From a virus: a stretch of 29,721 bases of DNA. Below, piece after piece: positions 1-6,874 of the stretch (positions within the stretch are counted from its first letter, which is position 1; every line of letters begins with the position of its first letter). Location: IMG/VR virus record IMGVR_UViG_3300047185_000060, positions 1 to 29,721 of that record. One strand, written 5' to 3'. Under the pieces are notes generated by a model that ran no database searches, had not been told where the DNA came from, and saw only the letters and a program-made list of their open reading frames with translations. Made by a program: the position numbers and the translations under genes.

Positions 1-138
1 GCCACTGGCAGCAATGTTCTTTTGTTGTTCACCGACCATCATCATTCCAACTTCCTTCAATGGCTTTCCAATATTACTTGCCCTGGCAAGCATTTCGCCG
101 AGAGTTTTGTTTAATATTGAATAATCAGTTCCACCCAT
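1..138 (-). CDS. gpG-like virion morphogenesis / tail completion protein, N-terminal part
   Basis: Only the first 46 codons are inside the window. The peptide begins MGGTDYSILNKTLGEMLARA and continues through KPLKEVGMMMVGEQQKN, which resembles the start of Mu gpG (phage virion morphogenesis family): an amphipathic helix followed by a conserved segment where the protein is predicted to become competent for joining head and tail. It follows a membrane-protein gene that ends at 140, so the two are almost contiguous and co-transcribed. In Mu, G follows F directly; here F is about 27 kb away on the opposite strand. The assignment rests on a short N-terminus and on position after gp36. Confidence 0.6.
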   Translation of the reverse strand, partial: MGGTDYSILNKTLGEMLARASNIGKPLKEVGMMMVGEQQKNIAASG

Positions 139-139
139 T

Positions 140-652
140 TTATATTACAAATGATAAATAGACAACAAGTCCGAGTGACACAGCGACGCAAACTACAAAT
201 CTCCACGCCTTCACGTCTTTGCCCGCAGCAATAATCATCAGCCAATTCGTAATTGTAATCGGTCCGATCTTTCTCGGCCGTGATAACCAATAAAGACTCT
301 TTGGCAATCGCACACCCAGTATTACTACCGATTCTCGATCTTTCCAATAACTTTCAGGCAAGATTATTTTCTTCGCGCAAACATAAAAAAGAAAATCTTC
401 CAATCCAGCGAAATGCAAGATTACGATGCATAGAATTGTTACAAGCAAAGACAGATTAAAACCGATGAAGCCGATACCAGTTAGAATGATATAAAGATAC
501 CATAACGCAAACTGGCTAATAGATGCTGCATCCGACGCCTTTTCATTGTATCCGCCTTTTTCCCAATAGATGAGTTCCGACTTTGCCATTTTGTAACAAT
601 CGTAAATCGCAATGATAACGAATTGCAGAATTATAAATGGAATGTTAATCAT
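140..652 (-). CDS. Multi-pass membrane protein in structural operon
   Basis: 170 residues with about four hydrophobic segments (roughly residues 3-18, 48-66, 68-86 and 150-169), separated by a charged loop around residues 90-130. I do not recognise a family. It starts in a 4-base ATGA overlap with the end of gp36, and gpG follows two bases after its stop, so it is translationally coupled in the late operon. A membrane protein between gp36 and gpG has no counterpart in Mu. It could be a holin or superinfection-exclusion protein, but nothing in the sequence decides this. Confidence 0.6.
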   Translation of the reverse strand: MINIPFIILQFVIIAIYDCYKMAKSELIYWEKGGYNEKASDAASISQFALWYLYIILTGIGFIGFNLSLLVTILCIVILHFAGLEDFLFYVCAKKIILPESYWKDRESVVILGVRLPKSLYWLSRPRKIGPITITNWLMIIAAGKDVKAWRFVVCVAVSLGLVVYLSFVI

Positions 653-1107
653 AAAGAATCCAGACTATCCTTTCCAAATATCCGGTCGTTCGCATTGAAC
701 GATCCGCCGGTTGTTTTTGGATTCGATGTCGGCTCGATCGCGCCGTCAATACTGGCAGTTCCTTTTGCCACGTCCTTTAAAAATGCAATGCCATCCTCAA
801 ACCACTTACGCACATTTTCAGGTATCCCAATTGATGCTCTTCTATCGAACAAATTGAATGCAGCAAATTTACGAGACAAATCTTTCACCCGATTAGGAAC
901 GGGAGAAAATGGAATCGTATATCTTTTTCTGCAATAACTATCTATCAATGAATCCCCACCTGCGATTGCTTCTTCTATTATTGTCTGATCGACATCGTCT
1001 TCCCCTGCATCCGCTTCCTCGGTTGTAAGCTGTATCAATTGCTCAATCGAAATTGTACTTGGTGCAATATCGCCGTCATCGGCGCCGTTTTGTATGCAGT
1101 ATCCCAT
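649..1107 (-). CDS. gp36-like head-completion protein (DUF1320)
   Basis: 152 residues of the DUF1320 type. The family signature is visible: an N-terminal YCIQ... ISIEQLIQLT segment, an acidic stretch, then IIEEAIAGGDSLIDSYCRKRYTIP around residues 44-67 and a helix RVKDLSRKFAAFNLFDRR. In Mu-like phages gp36 follows the capsid gene and is believed to act at the head-tail connector. Here too it follows the capsid gene, but a tRNA gene lies between them, and the start codon is only ten bases beyond the tRNA 3' end, with no clear Shine-Dalgarno. Translation may therefore depend on tRNA processing or coupling. Confidence 0.85.
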   Translation of the reverse strand: MGYCIQNGADDGDIAPSTISIEQLIQLTTEEADAGEDDVDQTIIEEAIAGGDSLIDSYCRKRYTIPFSPVPNRVKDLSRKFAAFNLFDRRASIGIPENVRKWFEDGIAFLKDVAKGTASIDGAIEPTSNPKTTGGSFNANDRIFGKDSLDSL

Positions 1108-1116
1108 AAGACTTTG

Positions 1117-1189
1117 AGCGGAAGGCAGGATTCGAACCTGCGACCAACAACCTGGAAGGATGCTACTCTACCAACTGAGTTACTTCCGC
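1117..1189 (-). tRNA. tRNA-Gly (anticodon UCC)
   Basis: 73 nt fold into a full cloverleaf on the minus strand. The acceptor stem GCGGAAG pairs with CTTCCGC, the D stem ACTC with GAGT, and the T stem GCAGG with CCTGC around the loop TTCGAAT. The anticodon loop CTTCCAG gives UCC, reading GGA and probably GGN. The anticodon stem is imperfect: it has a G-U and a U-U mismatch. The discriminator is U, and CCA is not encoded (CAA follows). It lies inside the late structural operon between capsid and gp36. Confidence 0.9.
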
Positions 1190-1195
1190 AAAACC

Positions 1196-1285
1196 GTCCC
1201 AGGGAGTGCTACGGCTCCCCGGGACAAGAAGGAGGTTCCTGCGTTGATTCTCTGAGGAGGAGTTTCACCACAGGAACTACCTGAT
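1196..1285 (-). repeat. Two adjacent stable hairpins between capsid and tRNA
   Basis: Hairpin one spans 1196-1225: an 11-bp stem, GTCCC-G-GGGAG against CTCCC-T-GGGAC, fully paired as RNA on the minus strand through one G-U. Hairpin two pairs GTTCCTG at 1235-1241 with CAGGAAC at 1271-1277 around a 29-nt loop. On the minus strand hairpin one is followed by GGTTTT and then directly by the tRNA. The tail is too weak for a clear terminator, so an RNA-processing signal or an interspersed palindromic repeat is at least as likely. Confidence 0.5.
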
Positions 1286-2326
1286 TTAAGAATTATTAAC
1301 CTTAACTGAATATGGCCACAACCCGAATGTAGCTGCAAATCTCGCTTCATTCGAATATCGATATTCTGCTCGATTGAATACGACATCGTTAGTCGCTTGA
1401 TCCAATGCAACCAGGTGTGGTTCTTCGCGCATTTGTAATGCATAAGGTTTAATCACGCCACCGACAAAATCGGCATACCAGTCAATCGTGTCTGCCAGGT
1501 TATTATCGACAATATATTCGAATGCGCCCTTCAGAGTATTATCCCCGCCGGAAATCAAAGTTGCATTCACTAAATTTTCAAACACACCTTCGAGATCGGG
1601 AGGTATAACACAAATTATCGACAGTTTCCCGGCTTGCCGGATAAATGGTTTGCCCTGATCCGTTTTGAATTTTCGGAATGCCGCGCGAACTTTAAGAAAG
1701 TCCGTGGTGATATTTGCAATTGCTACGCCCGCCCCGGTAATCAGATTGCTTTGAGCACCGCTCTTACCTGCGACATGGTTTGCTGCATAAAAATATTTGC
1801 CATCATAACACAATATAGAAGTACCAGCGACACGAAGATCAGAAAGTAATTGATCTTGTTTAATAGTTCCTTCCTGAGCGAGTTGCTGGACTAAGATATT
1901 ATATTTGCCCAAACGATCATCTTCAATATCATCGCGCTTGACACCGATCGTGGATTCCCACTTTTTATTCGGTACATTGAATCCATAACCGAGAACATCT
2001 TTCACAAATTTATCGCCAAGCCATTCTCGCATCGATGGTGTATCACCAAGCCACTGATAGTCTTCACTCGCGCCACCGGATAAAACTTTCATTGCATATT
2101 TCGGCCAGATCGGAGGCATAGCTTGAAGTGCCTCGTTGAAGATGGCGTTGAAGCTTTTCTGCATGCTTACGAGTGTTCCCGGGCTTGCAATAACTCCACC
2201 GGCCAACAGGCCGATACCTAATAGAATCCCTATTCCTACTGTGCCGGAATTATTTTGCCCGGCAGATGCAAACGCTGGAAGCGCAACGATCGCTATCAGC
2301 ACAACTGCTAAAAGTATTCGTTTCAT
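1286..2326 (-). CDS. Major capsid protein, Mu gpT-like, with hydrophobic N-terminal leader
   Basis: 346 residues. From about residue 55 (MQKSFNAIFNEAL) onward it matches the Mu gpT-like major head subunit. The diagnostic stretch is WESTIGVKRDDIEDDRLGKY near residues 123-142, and a YAANHVAG motif follows later. Ahead of this domain lie about 54 extra residues: a signal-peptide-like segment (residues 1-22, ending ASA before GQ) and a second hydrophobic stretch (about 29-47). The upstream start is well supported, since GGAGG sits six bases before it and the internal ATG at residue 55 has no ribosome site. It builds the shell with the gene upstream. The leader may be removed by the phage protease or may target assembly to the membrane. 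Confidence 0.85.
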   Translation of the reverse strand: MKRILLAVVLIAIVALPAFASAGQNNSGTVGIGILLGIGLLAGGVIASPGTLVSMQKSFNAIFNEALQAMPPIWPKYAMKVLSGGASEDYQWLGDTPSMREWLGDKFVKDVLGYGFNVPNKKWESTIGVKRDDIEDDRLGKYNILVQQLAQEGTIKQDQLLSDLRVAGTSILCYDGKYFYAANHVAGKSGAQSNLITGAGVAIANITTDFLKVRAAFRKFKTDQGKPFIRQAGKLSIICVIPPDLEGVFENLVNATLISGGDNTLKGAFEYIVDNNLADTIDWYADFVGGVIKPYALQMREEPHLVALDQATNDVVFNRAEYRYSNEARFAATFGLWPYSVKVNNS

Positions 2327-2374
2327 ATTTTCCTCCGATAAAAAGTGATCAATTGTTTAATTCTCGTTTTCAAT

Positions 2375-2404
2375 CGTAGGGGCGCATTGTTATGCGCCCC
2401 TGGA
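2375..2404. repeat. Short palindromic repeat, GGGGCGCA/TGCGCCCC family, copy 1
   Basis: An 8-bp perfect stem with a 6-nt loop, flanked by CGTA on one side and TGGA on the other. A second copy with the same flanks is at 13937-13964. It sits in the gap between the decoration and capsid genes. No U-tract follows on either strand, so it is probably a REP-like interspersed repeat rather than a terminator. Confidence 0.75.
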
Positions 2405-2416
2405 ATAATTATCCGA

Positions 2417-3358
2417 CTATGTTGCAATCAATATTGTTACCTTAGCGGTTGCCGTATTATCTGTGTTAGCTCCGCCGACCGTGATACTTATTACATTGTT
2501 TTCTGCCACAACGTTTAATGCACTTGGAGCACAATAATCGACATCGCCTACTGCACTACCGGCTTGAGTGATAGTTATCGCACCGTCCGTAATAGCTGTG
2601 GCGCCAATCTTCCCGGTTAATGTTGCGTCGCCAGCTGCTAGTGCATGAACCTCTAGCACTGATTTGATTTTTGTGATTGTTCCAGCGACAGGAGAAACAA
2701 CGCGATATACTTTTGCGTCGGCTGCTACGAGATCAGCAATATTTAATTCGAGTGCAACGAGATTGGCTCCAAGATTTTGTCTTGAGGTCTGTGCATTCGC
2801 AACATCGCTCAGATTGTTAGTGGCTACCAGATCGCCGTCATTACTAATCGTGTTTTTGAATTCGACCCAAACACCTTCAGTATCGACGTCTCGGATATAA
2901 CCAGCGACTGAACGACCTCCACCAACTGTTTTCGCAATAGTGCAATCGTCAACTAGATAGCAAGCATCGCCAATTTGAGCTTTCGTGATCTCGTCTCCGC
3001 CTGCAGAATTATCATAGCAGAACGTGCCTTCCTCAACTTCGACGTAAATATCACCGCTTGAGCCGAGTGTATTGTCAGCTTGTGCTCGTGCACGTCCGAC
3101 AGCTATTAATCCGGTTCCTGTAATTGCCGGTTTCGCCCAACCGCTGGAATCGAGCACGACAATCGCGCCGTCGTAGATTTTTACTCCGGTGAGTACCGGA
3201 TAGGAATAAAGTTTCGATTCACGGGTTGGCGTGTCACGATCTGCAGCTAACGCCATCATCGCAAATGGGAACACACCGGTTCCGGTTACCTTTTTAATCA
3301 GGAAAATAATAGCAAATGCCATTATCCCAATTAGTATCAAATTCAATTGTGGACTCAT
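2417..3358 (-). CDS. Capsid decoration-type protein (DUF2190-like) with N-terminal membrane segment
   Basis: 313 residues. Residues 5-22 are a hydrophobic helix, and a second apolar stretch ends in ALA just before ADRDTPTR near residue 39. The middle (about 45-170) has the small beta-rich pattern of DUF2190-like head decoration proteins (TGVKIYDGAIVVLDSSGWAK, then IAVGRA and VWVEF). The C-terminal half begins with NLSDVANAQTSRQNLGAN, a motif typical of tail-fibre proteins, followed by a Gly/Thr/Ala-rich beta domain. AGGAG lies seven bases before the start, supporting the long form. It lies directly between the protease/scaffold and capsid genes, the place of a head accessory protein. Confidence 0.65.
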   Translation of the reverse strand: MSPQLNLILIGIMAFAIIFLIKKVTGTGVFPFAMMALAADRDTPTRESKLYSYPVLTGVKIYDGAIVVLDSSGWAKPAITGTGLIAVGRARAQADNTLGSSGDIYVEVEEGTFCYDNSAGGDEITKAQIGDACYLVDDCTIAKTVGGGRSVAGYIRDVDTEGVWVEFKNTISNDGDLVATNNLSDVANAQTSRQNLGANLVALELNIADLVAADAKVYRVVSPVAGTITKIKSVLEVHALAAGDATLTGKIGATAITDGAITITQAGSAVGDVDYCAPSALNVVAENNVISITVGGANTDNTATAKVTILIAT

Positions 3359-3398
3359 GATAAACTCCTTTTAAATTGTGATTGAATTATATTCATTA

Positions 3399-3440
3399 CC
3401 CTTTTCTCCCTCTCATTTTAGAGGGGGAGATTCAAAAGGG
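3399..3440. repeat. Imperfect palindrome CCCTTTT...AAAAGGG
   Basis: The outer arms CCCTTTT (3399-3405) and AAAAGGG (3434-3440) enclose a second pair, CTCCCTCT against AGAGGGGGAG. It fills the gap between the scaffold and decoration genes. It is similar in kind (C-rich arm, short loop, GGGGGAGA arm) to the palindrome inside the transposase gene at 10516-10559. Confidence 0.6.
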
Positions 3441-3446
3441 ATTAAT

Positions 3447-4067
3447 TTACTTTTTGCTATGCTTCTCCAGTTGGTCAATCGGTACACCTAATTTCTCTGC
3501 CATCGCTTTGTCTTCGTCGGTAATACCTTTCGCTCCAATGTCACCGCTGTCTGGCAACTTACCTGTCGGAGCAATTTTCGGCTGTTTTTCCCAGTACACA
3601 TTGAATGCAGTCATATCTTTCGCAGCGAATTGTTTCTGCGATTCCATCCATGCGGCATCGCTCTTTTGCACCGGCAGAATCTTTCCGTCGGTAAATGCTT
3701 TGGCCAGGATGTTGTCGAACTCGCGCGTGAATTTCTCTGTCTTTAGAGTTGTAAGTTCTTCTTTCGCTGCGACGAGTTCTGTCTGCGCAGCTTTGGCGGT
3801 GAGATAAGTTGCCTTCGCTTCTTCGATCGTTCCGGTATCCTTCGCGCAGATCTCTTTTACAAGATCCGCTTTGGCAGCGATCTCGGTTTTGATGTTGGCG
3901 AAGAATGCCATCAAATCCTTCGCTGTGACGGTAGTGGCTTCTGCAGTTGAGCCGATCGCTTCTTTTACCTGTCCGACGAGTTTGTTGAGTTCGGCAAGTA
4001 TATCCTCGGCCGTTGCCGTTGTTGCCAGGTTGAGAAAATATCTCAACCGATCTATAAGATCATTCAT
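3447..4067 (-). CDS. Likely internal-start scaffold protein (gpZ-like)
   Basis: Within the protease gene, the ATG of codon 275 starts MNDLIDRLRYFLNLATTATA, exactly where the protease domain ends. GGAAAGGAT lies about seven bases before it, a plausible ribosome site. The product would be 206 residues, largely helical and charged, with repeats of Lys/Glu-rich heptads, as in capsid scaffolds. Mu produces gpZ from gene I in this way. This is inference from motif position and the ribosome site. Confidence 0.5.
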   Translation of the reverse strand: MNDLIDRLRYFLNLATTATAEDILAELNKLVGQVKEAIGSTAEATTVTAKDLMAFFANIKTEIAAKADLVKEICAKDTGTIEEAKATYLTAKAAQTELVAAKEELTTLKTEKFTREFDNILAKAFTDGKILPVQKSDAAWMESQKQFAAKDMTAFNVYWEKQPKIAPTGKLPDSGDIGAKGITDEDKAMAEKLGVPIDQLEKHSKK

Positions 4068-4889
4068 AGTTGTATCCTTTCCTTTTATGGTTTGTGAAAA
4101 ATGTTTTGCTACTATTGGATTCAATTCGTCGATAAGTGGTTCATTGGTAAGAGCTGCATGTTTCAAGATACATGGTTCGATCTTGCCGGTCTCTTTATCC
4201 AGACCCTTCAATGCAAAAACCGGTGAGACATATCGATATTCAAAATTCTTTATCATTTGAGCTGCATGATCGGTCCAACGGGTAACCGTTGCGCGTGCAA
4301 CCCTGATACCATCCCTTGTAATGGCATTCAAGTCACTGAACCATCCGGCCGCCGGTGCCTGTCCTTCGCCAAGCGTTTGATGTTCATAATCGATAACAAC
4401 ATCACGATTCGGGTGCCGTTCACGTCTTGCTTTGAATTGCGATACAGCTGCATCTACATCCGCAGCTGTCACCTCTATCTCATATAGTTCGCCTTTATTA
4501 TTCTTTTTATAATACTTGCCTTCGGCAAGCACATCGATCTCGGACGGGACATTACTTCCGGAAATATCAACACCATTGCATATAAGTAAATCGCTGCCGT
4601 CAGAATCTAATCCTATCACTATTCCCTTGGCCGCTGTCTGTTTTTCTTCCTTCGCCGCTTCAAAGCTTATATAATCGACTTTATTATCCTTCAGCCATTT
4701 CTTCGCTTCATCTGCAGTGAATTTTGTCTTATCAAATCGGTACGCCTGGGTAACCATCGAATCGTCACCATCTTTAAGTTTACCTATGATGATTTCGATC
4801 CCATCGGTAATTGTCTTATTGCGAAAACTATCCGATTTAAATTCGGATGGTTCTTTTATTCTTGCACTATGGAAGTTCGGATAAGGCAT
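3447..4889 (-). CDS. gpI-like prohead protease / scaffold, with extra N-terminal domain
   Basis: 480 residues. Residues about 1-75 form a small domain ending FTADEAKKWLKDNKVDYISF, which resembles the substrate-binding domain seen in XkdF-like phage proteins. Residues about 100-265 match Mu protein I: a DYEHQT motif, APAAGWFSDL, EYRYVSPVFALKG and HAALTNEPLIDELNPIVAKH. The rest (275-480) is a charged, coiled-coil-rich scaffold. In Mu, I encodes the head-maturation protease and an internal start gives scaffold Z. The gene precedes the decoration and capsid genes, as expected for head assembly. The N-terminal domain is longer than in Mu. Confidence 0.85.
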   Translation of the reverse strand: MPYPNFHSARIKEPSEFKSDSFRNKTITDGIEIIIGKLKDGDDSMVTQAYRFDKTKFTADEAKKWLKDNKVDYISFEAAKEEKQTAAKGIVIGLDSDGSDLLICNGVDISGSNVPSEIDVLAEGKYYKKNNKGELYEIEVTAADVDAAVSQFKARRERHPNRDVVIDYEHQTLGEGQAPAAGWFSDLNAITRDGIRVARATVTRWTDHAAQMIKNFEYRYVSPVFALKGLDKETGKIEPCILKHAALTNEPLIDELNPIVAKHFSQTIKGKDTTMNDLIDRLRYFLNLATTATAEDILAELNKLVGQVKEAIGSTAEATTVTAKDLMAFFANIKTEIAAKADLVKEICAKDTGTIEEAKATYLTAKAAQTELVAAKEELTTLKTEKFTREFDNILAKAFTDGKILPVQKSDAAWMESQKQFAAKDMTAFNVYWEKQPKIAPTGKLPDSGDIGAKGITDEDKAMAEKLGVPIDQLEKHSKK

Positions 4890-4894
4890 GTTTC

Positions 4895-5215
4895 CTATCC
4901 TACAAAATTCTGATTCTTCATTTCTTTCGTTTCCCGTTCTACTCTTAATTTTTCATTATTAATCATTGCCTCAAACTTCCATTGCATTATTTTTTGCACG
5001 TCCTTATCCATCAAAACTCTTTGCATCACTGCCTGCACAATATGCTCAACTATAATATCACGCAGTTCCTTGATTCGAAATGCAACATTGACTGTCAACG
5101 CTATGAGCACGATTGCCGAGATTAAATATATCTTCAGCAAATCTTCCAGCCATGGCGTAAGGAATACGCCTAATGACATTGCCGCGTTGGCGAAGATATA
5201 AACTGCGCGATTCAT
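4895..5215 (-). CDS. Small membrane protein, holin-like candidate
   Basis: 106 residues: two hydrophobic segments (about 5-21 and 28-46) joined by a short acidic turn, then a long basic/acidic helix to the C-terminus. This topology, next to the lysin, suits a holin or an inner-membrane spanin component, but I recognise no family motif. It overlaps the preceding coiled-coil gene by 4 bases and ends five bases before the protease/scaffold gene. Confidence 0.6.
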   Translation of the reverse strand: MNRAVYIFANAAMSLGVFLTPWLEDLLKIYLISAIVLIALTVNVAFRIKELRDIIVEHIVQAVMQRVLMDKDVQKIMQWKFEAMINNEKLRVERETKEMKNQNFVG

Positions 5216-5478
5216 CCACCGATTGCTCCAAGCTCCTGTTCTAAATTTTTTATTTCAAGGATGATCTTTTTCAACTCTTTCATCTTCTTTGTAATAGTAT
5301 TGACATTTACCTGCAGGCGGTCCGGCATGATGCTTTCTATATATTTGAGATCCATATCCAACGGCTCGAACTGGAAAAGAATTCCTTTTGCTGCCGTATC
5401 GATTTCGATTCTGAGCGTATTTAATCGCTGTTTATATTCCTCAAGCCGCCCAAGCATTGTCGTTCTATTGGTAATCAT
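5212..5478 (-). CDS. Small coiled-coil protein of unknown function
   Basis: 88 residues, almost wholly helical. Two coiled-coil stretches (about 8-30 and 60-84, with leucine/isoleucine heptads) flank a central segment FQFEPLDMDLKYIESIMPD. There is no membrane segment or signal peptide. It lies between lysin and the holin-like gene and overlaps the latter by ATGA, so it is likely part of the lysis group or a small virion factor. Function cannot be assigned from sequence. Confidence 0.6.
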   Translation of the reverse strand: MITNRTTMLGRLEEYKQRLNTLRIEIDTAAKGILFQFEPLDMDLKYIESIMPDRLQVNVNTITKKMKELKKIILEIKNLEQELGAIGG

Positions 5479-5497
5479 GTTTCCTTCCCCTCATAAT

Positions 5498-6163
5498 TCA
5501 ATTCAGTTTGTATCGTCGCATAAGCGTCACAAGTTTAAGTCCATATTCAGGATCCAGTGCGTACGTCTTGGCTATTGACCGCGCAAATTTCTCTGGAGAA
5601 TTCACATGCTTGAATGCGTCTCGATACAGCGGTGAACCCGCTATGTATTTCCCGTGCACGAGAAAGGACTCCGCTATATTTTGATACCGCGAGAACCGTG
5701 TTCGCTTCGGAATCCATTTTCCATTCACCAATATTTTGTCCATTCTCACTACATACCGGGGATGTTGTAGATATTTTTTTGTCGCTGCGTAGGAATGGCC
5801 AAAATAATTTTCCGCTCCGAGTGAACATAATCCCCATTTGCTTTCTAATATCCATTGACTTATGACCACGCTTTCTGGAACTTTATAAAGGGAATCAACG
5901 ATGTGAGCCAAAACGCGGACCGTGTCCGGGATCTTCCCCAGCTGAAATATTCTGGATTTGTTTCGACCTCCGAGATATGCTGCCAAAACTCCGCCAGAGT
6001 CCGGGGAAATCGTCCATTCCAATACCACATCATCGAGGATTTCTTTTGAATCGTCTTTTGAAATTTGCTCAGGAGGATAATTATACCAGTAGATAAGTAG
6101 GATTGCGCCGAGCGCAAAGCCGATAACCATACCAGCTGTGAGCCATCTGATTTTTGATCGCAT
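5498..6163 (-). CDS. Membrane-anchored endolysin, glucosaminidase (FlgJ-like) family
   Basis: 221 residues. Residues 7-27 are an uncleaved-looking hydrophobic segment, as in signal-anchor endolysins. The catalytic domain (about 80-221) has the glucosaminidase signature: ISQWILESKWG, with E107 as the likely general acid, then ENYFG at 118-122 and a C-terminal YAAxxxY-type helix region. It would cleave the glycan strand of peptidoglycan at the end of the lytic cycle. The start has CGGAG eleven bases upstream. The preceding HNH-AP2 reading frame runs about 300 bases into this gene in another frame. Confidence 0.85.
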   Translation of the reverse strand: MRSKIRWLTAGMVIGFALGAILLIYWYNYPPEQISKDDSKEILDDVVLEWTISPDSGGVLAAYLGGRNKSRIFQLGKIPDTVRVLAHIVDSLYKVPESVVISQWILESKWGLCSLGAENYFGHSYAATKKYLQHPRYVVRMDKILVNGKWIPKRTRFSRYQNIAESFLVHGKYIAGSPLYRDAFKHVNSPEKFARSIAKTYALDPEYGLKLVTLMRRYKLN

Positions 6164-6678
6164 GAAGTTATCTCCGGGATAGTTTGAGAATCGGGGAAAT
6201 TGAGTCTTGCAAATTTGCCAAAATGTTTTGTTGCAGCATCATCATATGCGCGAGCCGCTTCTTCCATAGAACCATAACATCCAAGATGAATTGTTTTACC
6301 ATTTATTCCGATGTCGGCGCGCCAATAATCTCTATCTTTATATATTCCTTTCAATCCGGTTTTATTCGCAATGCCTATTCTTTTATTAAATGCCAATTCT
6401 TGATGAGTTGCGAAAAGGAGATTTTCACGCCGATTGTCCAAAGTATTACCATTCCTATATCCTATCTGGAAATCTTTTTGATTGGGCAAAAGAAACTGAG
6501 ATAAGTATTGTGTCCTTTGTTTTTTAATTTTAGAATCATATATATGTCTTACCGCCTTCCAATCTTGACGCCAGATCGTTCTATCTTTCACTGCGTTCCA
6601 TTTATATTGATTTACTGCCGGATAGTCTTCGTCATCGATTAGAGCAACTTTCCCTTGTGTCAACGGAATTTCTTGCAA
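5860..6678 (-). CDS. Degenerate HNH endonuclease with AP2 DNA-binding domain, read-through 3' end
   Basis: The first 90 residues follow the phage HNH-homing pattern (EIPLTQGKVALIDDEDY, then NGNTLDNRRENL). However, the usual catalytic His pair is replaced: GY stands where DH is expected, and the upstream MHR-type motif is LSQ. Residues about 108-165 form an AP2 domain (GLKGIYKDRDYWRADIGING...AARAYDDAA...ARLNF). The domain ends near 6190, but no stop follows, and the frame runs about 300 bases into the lysin in another frame. TTG at 6678 is preferred because GGAG precedes it by six bases. The in-frame ATG at 6690 touches a terminator U-tract and has no ribosome site. Probably an inactivated homing nuclease or DNA-binding remnant. 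Confidence 0.65.
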   Translation of the reverse strand: MQEIPLTQGKVALIDDEDYPAVNQYKWNAVKDRTIWRQDWKAVRHIYDSKIKKQRTQYLSQFLLPNQKDFQIGYRNGNTLDNRRENLLFATHQELAFNKRIGIANKTGLKGIYKDRDYWRADIGINGKTIHLGCYGSMEEAARAYDDAATKHFGKFARLNFPDSQTIPEITSCDQKSDGSQLVWLSALRSAQSYLSTGIIILLSKFQKTIQKKSSMMWYWNGRFPRTLAEFWQHISEVETNPEYFSWGRSRTRSAFWLTSLIPFIKFQKAWS

Positions 6679-6690
6679 CCTCTTCTCCAT

Positions 6691-6741
6691 AAAATAAAAA
6701 ACGCCTCGCCCGCCCAGGTATTACCTGAACGAACGAGGCGT
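6691..6741 (-). terminator. Rho-independent terminator before left late operon
   Basis: On the minus strand an 8-bp stem ACGCCTCG/CGAGGCGT (6701-6708 with 6734-6741) encloses a second small stem around CAGGTA/TACCTG. It is followed by TTTTTTATTTT. It lies exactly between the accessory genes and the first late gene, whose start is within about 15 bases of the U-tract. Confidence 0.85.
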
Positions 6742-6785
6742 CTTGTGATGGACTTACCTCTATTTACATTTTATTTATACTTCAA
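6742..6785 (-). promoter_or_regulatory. Left late leader motif (shared with right arm)
   Basis: The minus-strand sequence begins TTGAAGTATAAATA, continues ..TG....TAG.. and ends TCCATCACAAG directly against the terminator stem. The right arm has the same order at 19959-20000 (TTGAAATAGAAATA ... TCCGATCACAAG), also directly against its terminator. Two copies in matching places argue for a functional late promoter or antitermination element. Which of the two it is cannot be decided from sequence. Confidence 0.65.
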
Positions 6786-6874
6786 TTACTTAAGGGCTTG
6801 TGCCCTAATTCTACTTGCTAATCTATTGATTCGGCAATTAAAAGTCAAATGGTTATTTTTTGCCGATCTCCTTC

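Noticed and set aside
1240-1285. Possible hammerhead ribozyme (CTGAGGA on the plus strand)
   Set aside because: The GAAA element and a suitable cleavage triplet are missing at the required places.
5547-5855. 102-codon minus-strand frame inside the lysin
   Set aside because: It lies wholly in another frame of a well-supported glucosaminidase gene and has no motif.
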